Shown piece by piece: positions 15,786-25,850 of a DNA stretch of 64,000 nt (within the stretch, counting starts at the first letter, position 1; every line of letters starts with the position of its first letter). The stretch is from the NCBI RefSeq assembly GCF_009910675.1, contig NZ_RSEJ01000016.1:32121-96120 (forward strand). The letters run 5' to 3'. The notes beneath the pieces were generated by a model, which made no database searches, had not been told where the DNA came from, and worked only from the letters and a program-made list of their open reading frames with translations. The position numbers and the translations under genes are program-made. Source of the stretch: Photobacterium alginatilyticum (GTDB lineage Bacteria > Pseudomonadota > Gammaproteobacteria > Enterobacterales > Vibrionaceae).

Positions 15786-17939
15786 TTAAGCGCTAGCTTC
15801 TTCGGCTTGTTTGGCCTGAATCGCAGTCAGTGCCACTGTGTATACGATATCGTCTACCAGTGCGCCACGAGAAAGGTCGTTAACCGGCTTGCGCATGCCC
15901 TGAAGCATTGGACCGATAGAAACCAGATCAGCTGAACGCTGTACCGCTTTGTATGTCGTGTTACCAGTGTTTAGGTCTGGGAATACGAATACAGTCGCTT
16001 TACCCGCTACTGGCGAGTTAGGCGCTTTAGAAGCAGCAACGTTTTCCATGATCGCAGCATCGTACTGAAGAGGACCGTCGATCACTAGATCTGGGCGCTT
16101 CTCTTGAGCAATGCGAGTTGCTTCACGTACTTTATCTACATCTGCACCCTTACCAGACGTACCGGTAGAGTAAGAGATCATTGCAACGCGTGGTTCAATA
16201 CCGAATGCTTTTGCTGAGTCTGCAGACTGGATAGCGATTTCCGCTAGCTGCTCGGCATTTGGATCTGGGTTGATTGCACAGTCACCGTATACCAGTACCT
16301 GATCAGGCAGTAGCATGAAGAATACAGATGATACGATTGACGCATCAGGTGCAGTCTTGATGATCTGGAACGGAGGAACGATAGTGTTCGCCGTTGTGTG
16401 AACAGCACCAGAAACCAGGCCGTCTACCTCGTTGTTTTCAAGCATCATTGTGCCTAGGAAAACAGAGTCTTGTAGCTTCTCACGAGCAACAACGTCAGTC
16501 ATACCTTTCGCGCCACGAAGCTCAACCAGGCGAGCAACGTAGTTCTCACGAACTTCTTCAGAGTTGATGATAGTGACGCCAGAACCTAGGTTAACGCCTT
16601 GCTGTTCTGCAACACGCTTGATTTCTTCTGGGTTACCAAGAAGCACACACTCCGCGATGCCGCGCTCAGCACAGATAGCTGCCGCTTTAACGGTACGTGG
16701 CTCATCACCTTCAGGAAGTACGATACGCTTAGCTGCCTTACGGGCAAGTTCTGTTAGCTCGTAACGGAATGCCGGTGGGCTCAGGCGACGCTCTTTGCTT
16801 GAACCTTCAGTCAGTGATTCAATCCACTGGCCGTCAACATGGCTGGCCATGTATTCGTTAACTAGCTCAACACGCTCTTTATCGTCTGCTGGCACTTCCA
16901 GGCTGAAGCTCTGAAGGTTCAGAGACGTCTGCCAAGTGTTGCCTTGTGCAGTCATTACAGGCAGGCCTGTTTCAAATGCGCGCTCACACAGATCCATGAC
17001 TGGCTTAGGTAGCTCGTAGCCGCCTGTTAGCAGCAGGGCACCGATTTCAACGCCGTTCATTGCTGCCAGACATGCTGCAACAATAACGTCAGGACGGTCG
17101 GCAGAAGTTACAAGCAGAGAGCCCGGACGGAAGTGCTCAACCATGTGCGGGATAGAACGTGCACAGAAAGTGATGCTCTTGATACGGCGAGTATCGATAT
17201 CACCTTCGTTGATGATTTCAGCGTTCAGGTGCTTGGCAATATCGCGTGAACGAGTCGCGATCAGCTCTGAGCTCCAAGGTGCACAGCCAAGTACACGGAT
17301 TGGGCTTGAGTTGAATACCTGCATTACTTCAACGTGAGAAGGAACGGTTGCTTCTGCATCGTCAAAGATTTCAGATAGGTCCGGACGAGTACGACCTTCA
17401 GCATCAACTGGTGCGTTTAGTTTGTTAACGACAACGCCAGAGATTTGCTCGTTCTTGATACCGCCGAAGTTAGAACATGCGACTTCGATACGTTCTTTAA
17501 GCTGAGCTGGGTTGTCTGTACCCGGTGCAACAACGAATACGATTTCCGCATCCAGTGTTTTTGCGATCTCATAGTTGATTTGGTTTGCAAACGGGTGCTT
17601 GCGAGTTGGTACTAGACCTTCGATTAGCGCCACTTCAGCATCAGCTGTCGCTTCTTTGAAACGGGCAACGATATCTTCAAGCAGTACATCGCTCTTATCA
17701 TTACGGATAAGCTCTTCGGCACAAGCCATTGAGAAAGGTTCTGCAACTTTCATGTCACTGTTGGCAGTGATGATGTTGGTTGTCAGATCAGGCTGGCCGC
17801 CGCCGTGACGTGGCTGGGCGATAGGCTTGAAGAAAGAAACGCGAACACCTTTGCGTTCCATTGCGCGTAGCACACCAAGGCTAACGCTAGTAAGACCAAC
17901 TCCGGCACCAACCGGAATAAGCATAATAGTACGGGACAC
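15786..17939 (-). CDS. pta: Phosphate acetyltransferase Pta
   Basis: A 717-residue long-form Pta. An N-terminal P-loop-like domain ([17 protein letters not shown]) and central DRTGG domain precede the C-terminal PTA_PTB catalytic domain (~390-710, with [23 protein letters not shown] and [11 protein letters not shown]). It interconverts acetyl-CoA plus phosphate with acetyl phosphate plus CoA, working with AckA. The start is GTG at 17939 with GAGGA at about 7 nt. It is downstream of ackA on the same strand, but a terminator hairpin (18056-18083) and two mutually exclusive hairpins (17955-18008) lie in the 181-bp gap, so its expression is probably uncoupled in part from ackA. Confidence 0.96.
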   Translation of the reverse strand: MSRTIMLIPVGAGVGLTSVSLGVLRAMERKGVRVSFFKPIAQPRHGGGQPDLTTNIITANSDMKVAEPFSMACAEELIRNDKSDVLLEDIVARFKEATADAEVALIEGLVPTRKHPFANQINYEIAKTLDAEIVFVVAPGTDNPAQLKERIEVACSNFGGIKNEQISGVVVNKLNAPVDAEGRTRPDLSEIFDDAEATVPSHVEVMQVFNSSPIRVLGCAPWSSELIATRSRDIAKHLNAEIINEGDIDTRRIKSITFCARSIPHMVEHFRPGSLLVTSADRPDVIVAACLAAMNGVEIGALLLTGGYELPKPVMDLCERAFETGLPVMTAQGNTWQTSLNLQSFSLEVPADDKERVELVNEYMASHVDGQWIESLTEGSSKERRLSPPAFRYELTELARKAAKRIVLPEGDEPRTVKAAAICAERGIAECVLLGNPEEIKRVAEQQGVNLGSGVTIINSEEVRENYVARLVELRGAKGMTDVVAREKLQDSVFLGTMMLENNEVDGLVSGAVHTTANTIVPPFQIIKTAPDASIVSSVFFMLLPDQVLVYGDCAINPDPNAEQLAEIAIQSADSAKAFGIEPRVAMISYSTGTSGKGADVDKVREATRIAQEKRPDLVIDGPLQYDAAIMENVAASKAPNSPVAGKATVFVFPDLNTGNTTYKAVQRSADLVSIGPMLQGMRKPVNDLSRGALVDDIVYTVALTAIQAKQAEEASA

Positions 17940-17954
17940 TATGGATTCCTCAAC

Positions 17955-18008
17955 TATTGAACAATACAGTGCTGTTCAATAATGATTTGTTAACCGTTAT
18001 TGAGCAGC
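17955..18008 (-). promoter_or_regulatory. Mutually exclusive hairpins in the pta leader
   Basis: Reading the minus strand, segment 1 (18008-17997, GCTGCTCAATAA) can pair with segment 2 (17982-17971, TTATTGAACAGC) over 11 of 12 positions, while the 9-nt TATTGAACA of segment 2 (17981-17973) can pair perfectly with segment 3 (17963-17955, TGTTCAATA). The two stems share segment 2 and cannot coexist. Segment 3 ends next to the pta ribosome site (GAGGA) and GTG start. This looks like an RNA switch or a protein-binding dyad; no named riboswitch class is recognised. Confidence 0.45.
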
Positions 18009-18055
18009 ACCACAAAAAAAAGGTCACAACTTTCGTCTTCGACGATAAAGCCATG

Positions 18056-18083
18056 AAAAAATGGCCGGCCAAAGCCAGCCATT
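18056..18083 (-). terminator. Intrinsic terminator between ackA and pta
   Basis: On the minus strand AATGGCTGGC and GCCGGCCATT form a 10-bp stem (one G-U) with a TTTG loop, followed directly by a run of Ts. It lies just downstream of ackA and before pta, so it should reduce readthrough. Confidence 0.75.
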
Positions 18084-18120
18084 ATTTGCCGCGCCTGGTG
18101 CACAGCAAAGTATCGCCAGA

Positions 18121-19317
18121 TTAGATCTCAGCCAGACGCGCTGTATCTTCTGCGATTACTAGTTCTTCGTTAGTTGAAACAACCATTGCAGGTACACGGC
18201 TGTTTTCAGTCGTGATCACACCTTCGCCGCCGAAGCGTGCTTTAAGGTTAGCTTCACCGTCAATTTCAACACCCAGGATAGCAAGACGGTTAAGAACCAT
18301 CTCACGGATTGGTGCAGAGTTTTCACCGATACCACCAGTAAATACGATAGCATCCAGGCGGCCTTCTAGTGTTGCAGTGTAGCCGGCAACGTACTTAGCC
18401 AGGCGGTGGCAGAACACGTCCATTGCACGTGTTGCTTCTTCTTTCTCACCGTAGTTGTCTTCAACGAAACGGCAGTCAGAAGTTACGCCAGTCAGACCTA
18501 GTAGGCCAGACTCTTTAGTGAACATAGTGTTGATTTCATCAACGCTCATGCCTAGCTTGTCATGTAGGTGGAACATAACAGCTGGGTCAAGATCACCACA
18601 ACGAGTACCCATTACCAGGCCTTCAAGAGGAGTCAGACCCATAGAAGTATCTACAGACTGGCCGTTCTTGATAGCACAAACAGAAGCACCGTTACCTAGG
18701 TGGCAGTTGATGATGTTTAGTTCGTTTTCAGGCTTACCTAGACGCTCAGCTGTCTCACGAGTGATGAACAGGTGAGAAGTACCGTGTGCGCCGTAGCGAC
18801 GGATACCGTGATCTTTGTATAGGTTGTATGGTAGAGCGTATAGGTACGCTTCTTCTGGCATTGTTGTGTGGAAAGCAGTATCGAACACAGCAACGTTTTT
18901 CAGAGCTGGGAAAGATTTCTGAGCAGCTTTGATACCGATGATATGAGCTGGGTTATGAAGCGGTGCGAAAGTTGCAGCGTCTTCGATACCTTTAAGAACA
19001 GCTTCGTCGATTAGTGCAGACTTAGTGAACTGCTCGCCGCCGTGAACAACACGGTGACCGATAGCCGCTAGGTTTTCAGCTAGTTCCGGCTTAGAAGCAA
19101 GAATAGTGTCAACCATGAACGCAAGCGCTTCTTCGTGAGCAGCGCCGTTACCTAGTTGTGCTTCGTGCTTACCGTCAAGTTTCCACTTGATACGTGCTTC
19201 TGGAAGGTGCAGACATTCTGCAAGACCTGTCAGGTGCTCTTCACCTGATACCGCGTCAACAACAGCGAACTTAAGAGAAGAACTACCGCAGTTAAGAACT
19301 AAAACCAGCTTAGACAT
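18121..19317 (-). CDS. ackA: Acetate kinase AckA
   Basis: A 398-residue acetokinase: phosphate-1 motif [15 protein letters not shown] near the N terminus, HRVVHGGE (~87-94), [10 protein letters not shown] (~203-212), [12 protein letters not shown] and [10 protein letters not shown] (~325-334). It converts acetyl phosphate plus ADP to acetate plus ATP. It is divergent from yfbV with a 335-bp intergenic region and is the upstream gene of the ackA-pta pair, the order used in vibrios and E. coli. Weak AGG at 12-14 nt precedes ATG; a TATTAT hexamer at about 110-120 nt upstream could be its -10 element. Confidence 0.97.
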   Translation of the reverse strand: MSKLVLVLNCGSSSLKFAVVDAVSGEEHLTGLAECLHLPEARIKWKLDGKHEAQLGNGAAHEEALAFMVDTILASKPELAENLAAIGHRVVHGGEQFTKSALIDEAVLKGIEDAATFAPLHNPAHIIGIKAAQKSFPALKNVAVFDTAFHTTMPEEAYLYALPYNLYKDHGIRRYGAHGTSHLFITRETAERLGKPENELNIINCHLGNGASVCAIKNGQSVDTSMGLTPLEGLVMGTRCGDLDPAVMFHLHDKLGMSVDEINTMFTKESGLLGLTGVTSDCRFVEDNYGEKEEATRAMDVFCHRLAKYVAGYTATLEGRLDAIVFTGGIGENSAPIREMVLNRLAILGVEIDGEANLKARFGGEGVITTENSRVPAMVVSTNEELVIAEDTARLAEI

Positions 19318-19652
19318 GAGAGTGACTACCTATAATCTGTCTGAAAGTTGATATTCAACTGATGAAAAATTACCCATAGGATAGACGACTTTTGATTATG
19401 CCGATCCAATCTGGGTCAAATTCGTGTTATGTCCGTATAATAGAGAATTGAGAAACCCACAATCCTGGGCCATCCCTGGAGGCTGCCTTAGGTTGCCAGA
19501 ACGATGATTACAGGCAACAATTACTTTAGGCGCGTCTAGGATAGCGATTGTTAAGCAATATAACAAAAAGATTTTTAGAAAAATTTAATTTGAATCAAGT
19601 TTATTATTCCTGGATTTGAATTTTTACTGTTTTTTTTGAAGTTTGGTGCTTT

Positions 19653-20105
19653 ATGAGTCAAAACAAATCGATCTGGCAGTCTTTCAAAAATGGTCAGCAG
19701 TACATGGCTACCTGGCCGATGAGGAAAGAGCTGGCAATGATGTTCCCGGAGCCTCGTTACATCAAGGCGACGAAGTTTGCGACCCGAGTGATGCCTGCCG
19801 TGGCAGTGATGAGCGTACTGAGTCAGATGGCGTTTAACAACTATGATGCTTTGCCACAGGCAATTGCTGTTGCATTCTTTGCACTGAGCATGCCGTTGCA
19901 AGGGCTGTGGTGGTTGGGTAAACGCAGCAGGACAGATTTACCGCCTTCGCTGGCGACCTGGTATCGTGAGATCCATGACAAGATCACCAGCGAGGGGTAT
20001 GCGCTGCAGCCGATAAAGCCTCGACCGCGTTATCTTGAACTGGCGCAGGTGCTGAACCGGGCGTTCAAGCAGTTGGATAAGACATCGCTGGAGCGGTGGT
20101 TTTAA
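19653..20105 (+). CDS. yfbV: UPF0208 membrane protein YfbV
   Basis: A 150-residue inner membrane protein with two hydrophobic segments (~50-100) and conserved [20 protein letters not shown] at the N terminus and the [15 protein letters not shown] motif. E. coli YfbV (151 aa) has the same position divergent from ackA and has been linked to insulation of the Ter macrodomain. The upstream 335 bp (19318-19652) is shared with ackA and carries both promoters; I see no clear operator there. Confidence 0.92.
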   Translation: MSQNKSIWQSFKNGQQYMATWPMRKELAMMFPEPRYIKATKFATRVMPAVAVMSVLSQMAFNNYDALPQAIAVAFFALSMPLQGLWWLGKRSRTDLPPSLATWYREIHDKITSEGYALQPIKPRPRYLELAQVLNRAFKQLDKTSLERWF

Positions 20106-20237
20106 TTTATTCCATAACCTTATTAAGAAGAGAGGTAGGGGGGGTGGTTACACTCATCCCCTCCCAGCCTCTCCATTGAACCTCTGCCTTGAATAGGCGG
20201 AGGGGCATTCACTGTCATATCAACTTAATGTCCAATT

Positions 20238-20293
20238 AAAAGCGCCGGAGCTTCCCCTGTCTTGCATAGAAGTTCACCACGGCGCTTTTTTGT
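20238..20293 (+). terminator. Long-loop terminator-like hairpin
   Basis: AAAAGCGCCG pairs with CGGCGCTTTT across a 32-nt loop, followed by a T run. It lies 130 bp past yfbV and just before the 3' end of the convergent ABC operon. The unusually large loop leaves open an internal second stem or a small RNA end. Confidence 0.45.
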
Positions 20294-20311
20294 AGGCGTT
20301 CAAGTCAGGTA

Positions 20312-21106
20312 CTAGCCAAGCAGCAGGCTATCATCCGCCAGCTCTTCACCGCGTACTTTGCTGAACATTTCGAGCAGCTGTTTCACATCCATGTTCTCTC
20401 TTTCTTGTCCCTGGACATCCAGCACGATTTCGCCTTGGTGCAGCATCACGGTGCGGTCGCCGTAGGCAAGGGCATCTTTCATTGAGTGGGTAACCATCAT
20501 GACGGTCAGGTCAAACTCCTCGACCACTTTTTTGGTCAGTGCCAGTACGAAGGCAGCCATGCGCGGATCCAAAGCGGCGGTGTGCTCGTCGAGCAACAAA
20601 AGCTTGCTGTCGGCCAATGAGGCCATGACCAGACTGACGGCCTGGCGCTGACCACCGGAAAGGAGGCCGATGTGATCGCCCAGACGGTCTTCGAGGCCGA
20701 GGCCAAGAATACTGATACGTTCCTGAAAGAGTTTGCGGCGCTGTGACGACAGGGCCAGTTTCCAGCTTCGTTTGCTGCCGCGTTTGTAGGCGAGTGCCAT
20801 GTTTTCTTCGATTGTCAGCGAGGCACAGGTGCCCGCCAGCGGATCCTGAAAAACACGGGCGGCATACTGCGCGCGTTCATGGACCGATTTATGGGTCACA
20901 TCAATGTCGTCGATAAGCACCTGGCCGCCCACCATAGGGGTCTCCCCGCTAACGGCGCCCAGCAGCGTTGACTTGCCCGCGCCGTTGGATCCGATCACGG
21001 TGACAAACTGCTTTTCCGGCACGGCAAGCGAAACACCGCGAAGGGCCTGGTTTTCTAATATAGTGCCTTCATTGAAGGTAACGCGGATGTCATTTAATTC
21101 AATCAT
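20312..21106 (-). CDS. ABC transporter ATPase (TrpX-type importer)
   Basis: A 264-residue ATPase: Walker A GSNGAGKST, Q-loop VFQDP, signature LLSGGQRQAV, Walker B LLLLDEH (with His following Glu, DEHTAALD as in this subfamily) and switch His in VTHS. It is the last gene of a three-gene minus-strand operon binding protein-permease-ATPase, with 22 bp to the permease. It powers uptake of the ligand bound by the 22156-23139 protein. Confidence 0.88.
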   Translation of the reverse strand: MIELNDIRVTFNEGTILENQALRGVSLAVPEKQFVTVIGSNGAGKSTLLGAVSGETPMVGGQVLIDDIDVTHKSVHERAQYAARVFQDPLAGTCASLTIEENMALAYKRGSKRSWKLALSSQRRKLFQERISILGLGLEDRLGDHIGLLSGGQRQAVSLVMASLADSKLLLLDEHTAALDPRMAAFVLALTKKVVEEFDLTVMMVTHSMKDALAYGDRTVMLHQGEIVLDVQGQERENMDVKQLLEMFSKVRGEELADDSLLLG

Positions 21107-21128
21107 CTATTTTTACCCTCTGAACGGC

Positions 21129-22055
21129 TCAAGCCAGCTTTTTTGCCGTGCTGGCTTGTTTCTTCTTGCGTTGAATGGTGGTTTTCATTTTTGGCGCAAT
21201 GAGTGCGACGGCAACCAGCAATGCGGTGATCAGGTTAAGATCCGAGGCTTGCAGGCCAAACATACCGCTGCTTAATGCAAAGGCAACAGCCAGACGGTAC
21301 AGAACCGAGCCAAGGATAACAGCAACCACGGCCACCCAGATTTTGCGTCCCGGGATCAGGGTCTGACCGAGGATCACGGCTGCCAGTCCGACGACAATGG
21401 TTCCGACCCCCGAGGTGACATCGGCAAAGCTATTGGTCTGGGCAAACAAGGCCCCGGAAAAACCGACCAGGCCGTTTGAAAGTGCCAGCCCAAAGTAGGT
21501 GTACAACGCAGTATTACCGCCCTGGGCACTGACCATTCGGCTGTTGACACCGGTCGCTCGCAGACCGAGCCCGAAGTCACTGGCGAGCAGACGGGTGATG
21601 AACCAGGCACTGAAGATAACAAGCAGCAGGACAACGCCGAGGCGCATGATCCCCGAATCTATGCCGAGATCCATGGCCAGCAACTCAAACGGAGTCAGGA
21701 TGGTATCTTCGCCCAGCAAGGCCAGGTTTGGCCGTCCCATGATCCGAATGTTGATCGAGAAGGCGGCAATCATGGTCAGGATACTGGCGAGCAGGTGGAG
21801 AATACCGCAGCGGATCGCCAGAAAAGCTGTTACCAGCCCGCACAGGCCACCGGCAAAGATTGCCAGCAGGGTGGCAATCCACGGGTTAACACCGGCTACA
21901 ATGGCGGTGGCGGCAACAGCTGCACCCATCGGGAAACTGCCGTCGACGGTAAGATCAGGAAAGTCCAGAACACGGAAAGTCAGGTAAACACCGAGGGCAA
22001 CCAGGCCGTAAACCAAACCGATTTCCAGTGTGCCCAGAAAGGCAAAGAAAGACAT
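21129..22055 (-). CDS. ABC transporter permease (TrpX-type importer)
   Basis: A 308-residue permease of the branched-chain amino acid/ribose type with eight to ten hydrophobic segments, including LIYGLVALGVYLTFRVLDFPDLTVDGS-like N terminus (read in parts) and GLRATGVNSRMVSAQGGN, the cytoplasmic coupling-loop region. A single permease gene implies a homodimer. AAGGAG precedes the ATG. Its Lys-rich C-terminal tail (RKKKQASTAKKLA) is cytoplasmic. Confidence 0.85.
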   Translation of the reverse strand: MSFFAFLGTLEIGLVYGLVALGVYLTFRVLDFPDLTVDGSFPMGAAVAATAIVAGVNPWIATLLAIFAGGLCGLVTAFLAIRCGILHLLASILTMIAAFSINIRIMGRPNLALLGEDTILTPFELLAMDLGIDSGIMRLGVVLLLVIFSAWFITRLLASDFGLGLRATGVNSRMVSAQGGNTALYTYFGLALSNGLVGFSGALFAQTNSFADVTSGVGTIVVGLAAVILGQTLIPGRKIWVAVVAVILGSVLYRLAVAFALSSGMFGLQASDLNLITALLVAVALIAPKMKTTIQRKKKQASTAKKLA

Positions 22056-22155
22056 CTAAAACACTCCTTGTCTTTGGTATAAATCAGAGGCGTAACCTGA
22101 GAGACGAGCTTCCGAAACGCTTTTCTCGTCCCTCGAGGCCAACCTTGTCTGGTGC

Positions 22156-23139
22156 TTATTCGGTGACAGACGTGGCACGATCAAGAACGGATGCCGGGAA
22201 AGTGATCCCCAGCTTGGCGGCAGCTTTCTGATTCAGGGCCAAATCAGAGCCTTTGGCAACTTTCACCGGAAGGTCGGCAACCTTCTTGCCTTTTAGCAGT
22301 GCATCGACATAGTCTGCTGTCTGAACTCCGACCTGATAGTAATCAAAGCCCAGCGCCGCCAGGGCACCGTTTTCGATGTACGTAGTCGAGGCACCGACAA
22401 TTGGCTTGTTGGCCTGGTTGGCTGCATTGACCAGGCCGTCAATGGCACTGGCAACAGTGTTATCCGTCGGAGCATAAATGACATCGGCTTTGGAGGCGAC
22501 AATCTGGGCGGCAGCCTGGACATCGGCACTTTTCAGTGCTGTGCCTTCAACAACATTCAGGCCTCTGGCATTAGCAGCTTCGCGCAGCAGTTCAACCAGG
22601 GCAACGGCATTAGCTTCGCCGGGGTTGAAAACGACCCCGATATTTTTCACGTTCGGCAGCAGCTCTTGCATGAGCTCAACATGCTGGGCAACAGGAGACA
22701 GGTCGGAAAGGCCGGTAACATTGCGGCCAGGCTTGTCCATGTTTTTAACCAGTTTGGCACCGATAGGATCGGTTACAGCGGTGAATACGACCGGAATGGA
22801 GCGTGTCGAGGCTGCCAGTGCCTGGGCAGTAGGGGTCGCAATGCCGACAAGGACATCAGGACGCTCGCCGACGAACTGCTTGGCAATCTGAACGGCAATG
22901 GCCGGATTGCCCTGAGCAGTCTGATAGGTAAATTCGAGGTTTTCCCCTTCGACATACCCTTTTTCCTTTAGACCATCCAGCAGTCCCTGTCGAGCCGCAT
23001 CAAGGGCCGGGTGCTCTACAATTTGCGAGACGGCAACTTTGGCAACATCAGCCAATACGGAAGGGGATGAGATCGCGAGAGAGGCAGCAACGCAGGCTGC
23101 GGTAAGCAGTTTATTGTTTTTGATTTTCTTGAATTCCAT
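22156..23139 (-). CDS. ABC transporter substrate-binding protein (ABC_sub_bind / TrpX-like)
   Basis: A 327-residue periplasmic protein: signal peptide ending ~residue 30 (SSPSVLADV), then KVAVSQIVEHPALDAARQGL, the hallmark start of the TrpX-like family, and VGASTTYIENGALAALGFDYYQVG near the C terminus. Relatives in Gram-positive bacteria bind tryptophan, but the family is broader, so specificity is uncertain. AAGGAG with 7-nt spacing precedes ATG. First gene of the operon; the 419-bp upstream region (23140-23558) holds its promoter and the chaN terminator, and I see no T-box or Trp-codon leader in it. Confidence 0.82.
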   Translation of the reverse strand: MEFKKIKNNKLLTAACVAASLAISSPSVLADVAKVAVSQIVEHPALDAARQGLLDGLKEKGYVEGENLEFTYQTAQGNPAIAVQIAKQFVGERPDVLVGIATPTAQALAASTRSIPVVFTAVTDPIGAKLVKNMDKPGRNVTGLSDLSPVAQHVELMQELLPNVKNIGVVFNPGEANAVALVELLREAANARGLNVVEGTALKSADVQAAAQIVASKADVIYAPTDNTVASAIDGLVNAANQANKPIVGASTTYIENGALAALGFDYYQVGVQTADYVDALLKGKKVADLPVKVAKGSDLALNQKAAAKLGITFPASVLDRATSVTE

Positions 23140-23513
23140 GTCACAAGCTCCTTGCCAATAGTGATGGTCAGTATGAGGGTGACAAGTCGGCTATTGTTTA
23201 CCCTCCGGAATAATGTTTTATCGCAACAGAGAAAGAAAGAACATCTATATTTTAACAATAGTGAAACAACTGGCAGGTCGGATATGCTGACTTTCGGTTC
23301 TGACATGGATAGTTGGGCTGAATGGAGGGGTGATGGCGGGTTAAATTTCGAGCGGGTAGTTAGTTGCTAGAGTTATATTCTTTATTGGTATTCATTGGTG
23401 ACAAACCGATAATGCACTCTGAACGTTAGTTTCATAACGGCATGTGTTCAGCCATCAGACAGCTATCAGGCAATATGATGTCCTCTAGGAGATATTAGCT
23501 GTATCTCTCCCAA

Positions 23514-23547
23514 AGAACCCCACAAGCTTGGCCGCCGGTGGGGTTCT
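23514..23547 (-). terminator. Terminator of chaN
   Basis: A perfect 10-bp stem AGAACCCCAC/GTGGGGTTCT with a 14-nt loop lies 12 bp past the chaN stop on the minus strand; only a short T stretch follows. Confidence 0.65.
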
Positions 23548-23558
23548 GTTCAAATGCC

Positions 23559-24521
23559 CTACGGGTAACACTTCAACGTCTTGTTCCTTCCGTGTATTTT
23601 GATCATGGCTGCCATCATCTTGTCATTGTCGATGTAGCTTTGCGGCAGTGCCATTACCTCTACACGAAAGTCAGGAGCCGATTCAGCCAGCGTCGAGCTG
23701 GCAGTTACCGGGGTAACCATCATGATATTCAGATCCGGATTTCGAACACGAATGCGCGACGCGGTACCGAGCCCTTCTGCCACATGAAAGCGACCGGCAA
23801 CGTGGATGATCTGCCTGTTGGGGTGCAGAGCAAGATAATTCACCATACTTTCAGCCATCGTATCGTCCCAGGTTGTCTGGGCGGCAAACTGGCGCTGGGT
23901 TCTTGCCTCATCGCCGTGATGCATCGAAGCTATAAACTTTTGCTGGTAGGCGTCGTTGTCCAAAGTCAGCGATTCGGCTACCCAGCGGCGCTCGGTGGTC
24001 GGCAGTTTGTCGAGATATTCAGCCCCGTTTTTACCAATGCAGCGGACAATGGATCTGGGCGCGTTGGCCGCAATGACGTCGAGCTGCTCTTGTTTGGCAA
24101 ACTCGACCAGTGGGCGGTAGTCACTGGCGTAATTTGGCCAGGCATGACCTTCCTTGATTAATGTCTGTTCTCCAATCTCCCCGGCAAGGTACTGGTTCAC
24201 AACATTCTGTTTCTCCCGGGTAAACTGTTCCATTGACAGGGCCATATTTGGATTTTGACGATAGAGCTGGGCAAACAGTTGTGCCTGCATCAGATGGGTA
24301 CCGGGGTGTCCGTGCCACTCGCCGACCAGAACGATATCGGCATTCTGCAAAGCCCGGGCTAGCTCGCTCATGCTTAAGGCCTGGCCTTGCGGAGAGGTGA
24401 TTGTGTAATCATAGAAAGTTGCCGGAAGTGGGGCGGTATCCGGGTCTGGTTGCGTTGTGGCTGGCTGGGTCGCGCATCCCATTAGCAGGCTGACCAATCC
24501 GAGGGAGAGCCAATTTTTCAT
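23559..24521 (-). CDS. ChaN-family haem-binding lipoprotein
   Basis: A 320-residue lipoprotein with lipobox LLMGC (Cys16) and the ChaN/DUF399 layout: VLVGEWHGHPGTHLMQAQL (~65-83), MALSMEQFTREKQ (~93-105), HAWPNYASDYRPLVEFA (~125-141), ANAPRSIVRCIG, and VHVAGRFHVAEGL-type motif (IIHVAGRFHVAEGLG). Campylobacter ChaN binds cofacial haems and is iron regulated; function in vibrios is not proven. I see no Fur box. The gene stands alone between the ABC operon and rlmA; the 278-bp upstream gap holds nothing recognised. Confidence 0.82.
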   Translation of the reverse strand: MKNWLSLGLVSLLMGCATQPATTQPDPDTAPLPATFYDYTITSPQGQALSMSELARALQNADIVLVGEWHGHPGTHLMQAQLFAQLYRQNPNMALSMEQFTREKQNVVNQYLAGEIGEQTLIKEGHAWPNYASDYRPLVEFAKQEQLDVIAANAPRSIVRCIGKNGAEYLDKLPTTERRWVAESLTLDNDAYQQKFIASMHHGDEARTQRQFAAQTTWDDTMAESMVNYLALHPNRQIIHVAGRFHVAEGLGTASRIRVRNPDLNIMMVTPVTASSTLAESAPDFRVEVMALPQSYIDNDKMMAAMIKIHGRNKTLKCYP

Positions 24522-24799
24522 TCATTCACCACTGTGCTCTGAGAAGTTACAGGTTAAAACCGTATTGATCTGCGAAAAATACCAAGCATGAAGCGTTAGC
24601 CACAGAAGCTATTGCTGATAGCCGCTTGAGATAATCACTTGATATAACTGTAGACGGTGCGAAATGATAAGAGAGATGAAATTGGCTGGCAATGAAAATA
24701 AGAATTAATTTCAATTGATATTGAGCGTTCTATTTACCCAGTGCTCAACCCGGTCCAGGCCAGAAGCCGAGACCGGACAGATAATGTTATGCGTTGGAT

Positions 24800-25615
24800 C
24801 TATTGTCTGCGATACACCCGAACTGAAAAGTCTGCTTCGCAGTTAAATTCGTTGGCCGAACGGAGCCGCTCCCACACTGCCTCGGAGGTTTTCCAGGCAA
24901 ACGGCGTCATCTGCATCAATGCTGTCGCTTCTTCACCGGAGAGGCTCATGTCGTAATGCAGTTGCTGGTCGGCAACCAACTCGAAGCCTTCGATGCTTTC
25001 TGCTGTCATCTCATGCAGGCGTACGTCATCGTAGATGAGGGCTTTTAGCTGGTACAGGTGACGGGCCGCAGGGGTTACCGTTACCAAAATTCCGCCGGCC
25101 TTGATGGTACGGTACAGTTCTTCATCCTTGCATGGGGCATAGATCCGTACCACGCCGTCAAGCATACCGTCGGAGAACGGCAACCGGTGGCTGGAGGCGA
25201 CACAGAAGCGACAGGCTTGATAACGTTTGGCCGCATAACGGACAGCGACTTTGGAGATATCCAGCCCGTGGATGCAAAGCGCCGGGTGGGCCTGTTTCAG
25301 CTGAACAAACTCAGAGGTGTAGTAACCCTCACCGCAGCCGATATCGAGCAGGTGCTGTGAATCCGCCGGCAGATATTGATCCAGTTGTTCGACCACCTTT
25401 TCACGCAACGGCTGGTAGTGGTCCGTATTGAGAAACAGACGTCGAGCCTGCATCATTTCTTTATTGTCCCCCGGATTTTTCGAGCTTTTGTGGTGGACCG
25501 GCATCAGGTTGACATAGCCTTCTTTGGCCTGATCAAACTGGTGGTTGTTTTCGCAGCGCCACGAGTTAGCCTGAAGACTGAGCGGCGAATGACAAAGTGG
25601 ACATTGGTAGGACAT
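24800..25615 (-). CDS. rlmA: 23S rRNA (guanine-N1-)-methyltransferase RlmA
   Basis: About 271 residues, as in E. coli RlmA(I). An N-terminal zinc finger (YQCPLCHSPL...WRCENNHQFD) with Cys/Cys/Cys/His ligands is followed by NLMPVHHKSSKNPGDNKEM and the SAM-binding motif LLDIGCGEGYYT. It methylates G745 of 23S rRNA at N1. The ATG at 25615 begins the zinc finger; the frame extends 20 codons upstream without homology. A hairpin terminator (25757-25787) lies upstream, separating it from pgtA. Confidence 0.92.
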   Translation of the reverse strand: MSYQCPLCHSPLSLQANSWRCENNHQFDQAKEGYVNLMPVHHKSSKNPGDNKEMMQARRLFLNTDHYQPLREKVVEQLDQYLPADSQHLLDIGCGEGYYTSEFVQLKQAHPALCIHGLDISKVAVRYAAKRYQACRFCVASSHRLPFSDGMLDGVVRIYAPCKDEELYRTIKAGGILVTVTPAARHLYQLKALIYDDVRLHEMTAESIEGFELVADQQLHYDMSLSGEEATALMQMTPFAWKTSEAVWERLRSANEFNCEADFSVRVYRRQ

Positions 25616-25756
25616 GGTGAAAACCGGATGATATAAGACAGCGGGTATTGTAAACATCCCCTTATACAGCTGCAAGCCAGGGTAACAGGGAGGCTGGTTC
25701 TAGAGTGTGAATTGCCTGGCTTCGACCGGGAGTTCGTTGGCTTGCTGTAAATAGAT

Positions 25757-25787
25757 AAAACCGCCCACAACTTGTGAGCGGTTTTTT
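25757..25787. terminator. Bidirectional terminator downstream of pgtA
   Basis: AAAACCGC-C-CAC pairs with GTG-A-GCGGTTTT with one mismatch; T runs on both strands. It ends the minus-strand PgtCBA-like operon before rlmA. Confidence 0.7.
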
Positions 25788-25850
25788 ATTGCTTTCATTT
25801 CCCGCCGCTTGAGGGAAAGCAGGTGAAACGGCCACCTGCCTTGTCTGTGG

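Noticed and set aside
23140..23510. Possible T-box or Trp leader before the TrpX-like ABC operon
   Set aside because: No T-box core, no run of Trp codons and no terminator/antiterminator pair were found.
24630..24655. FNR-like TTGAG/ATCAC near chaN
   Set aside because: Spacer is 3 nt instead of 4 and both halves deviate.
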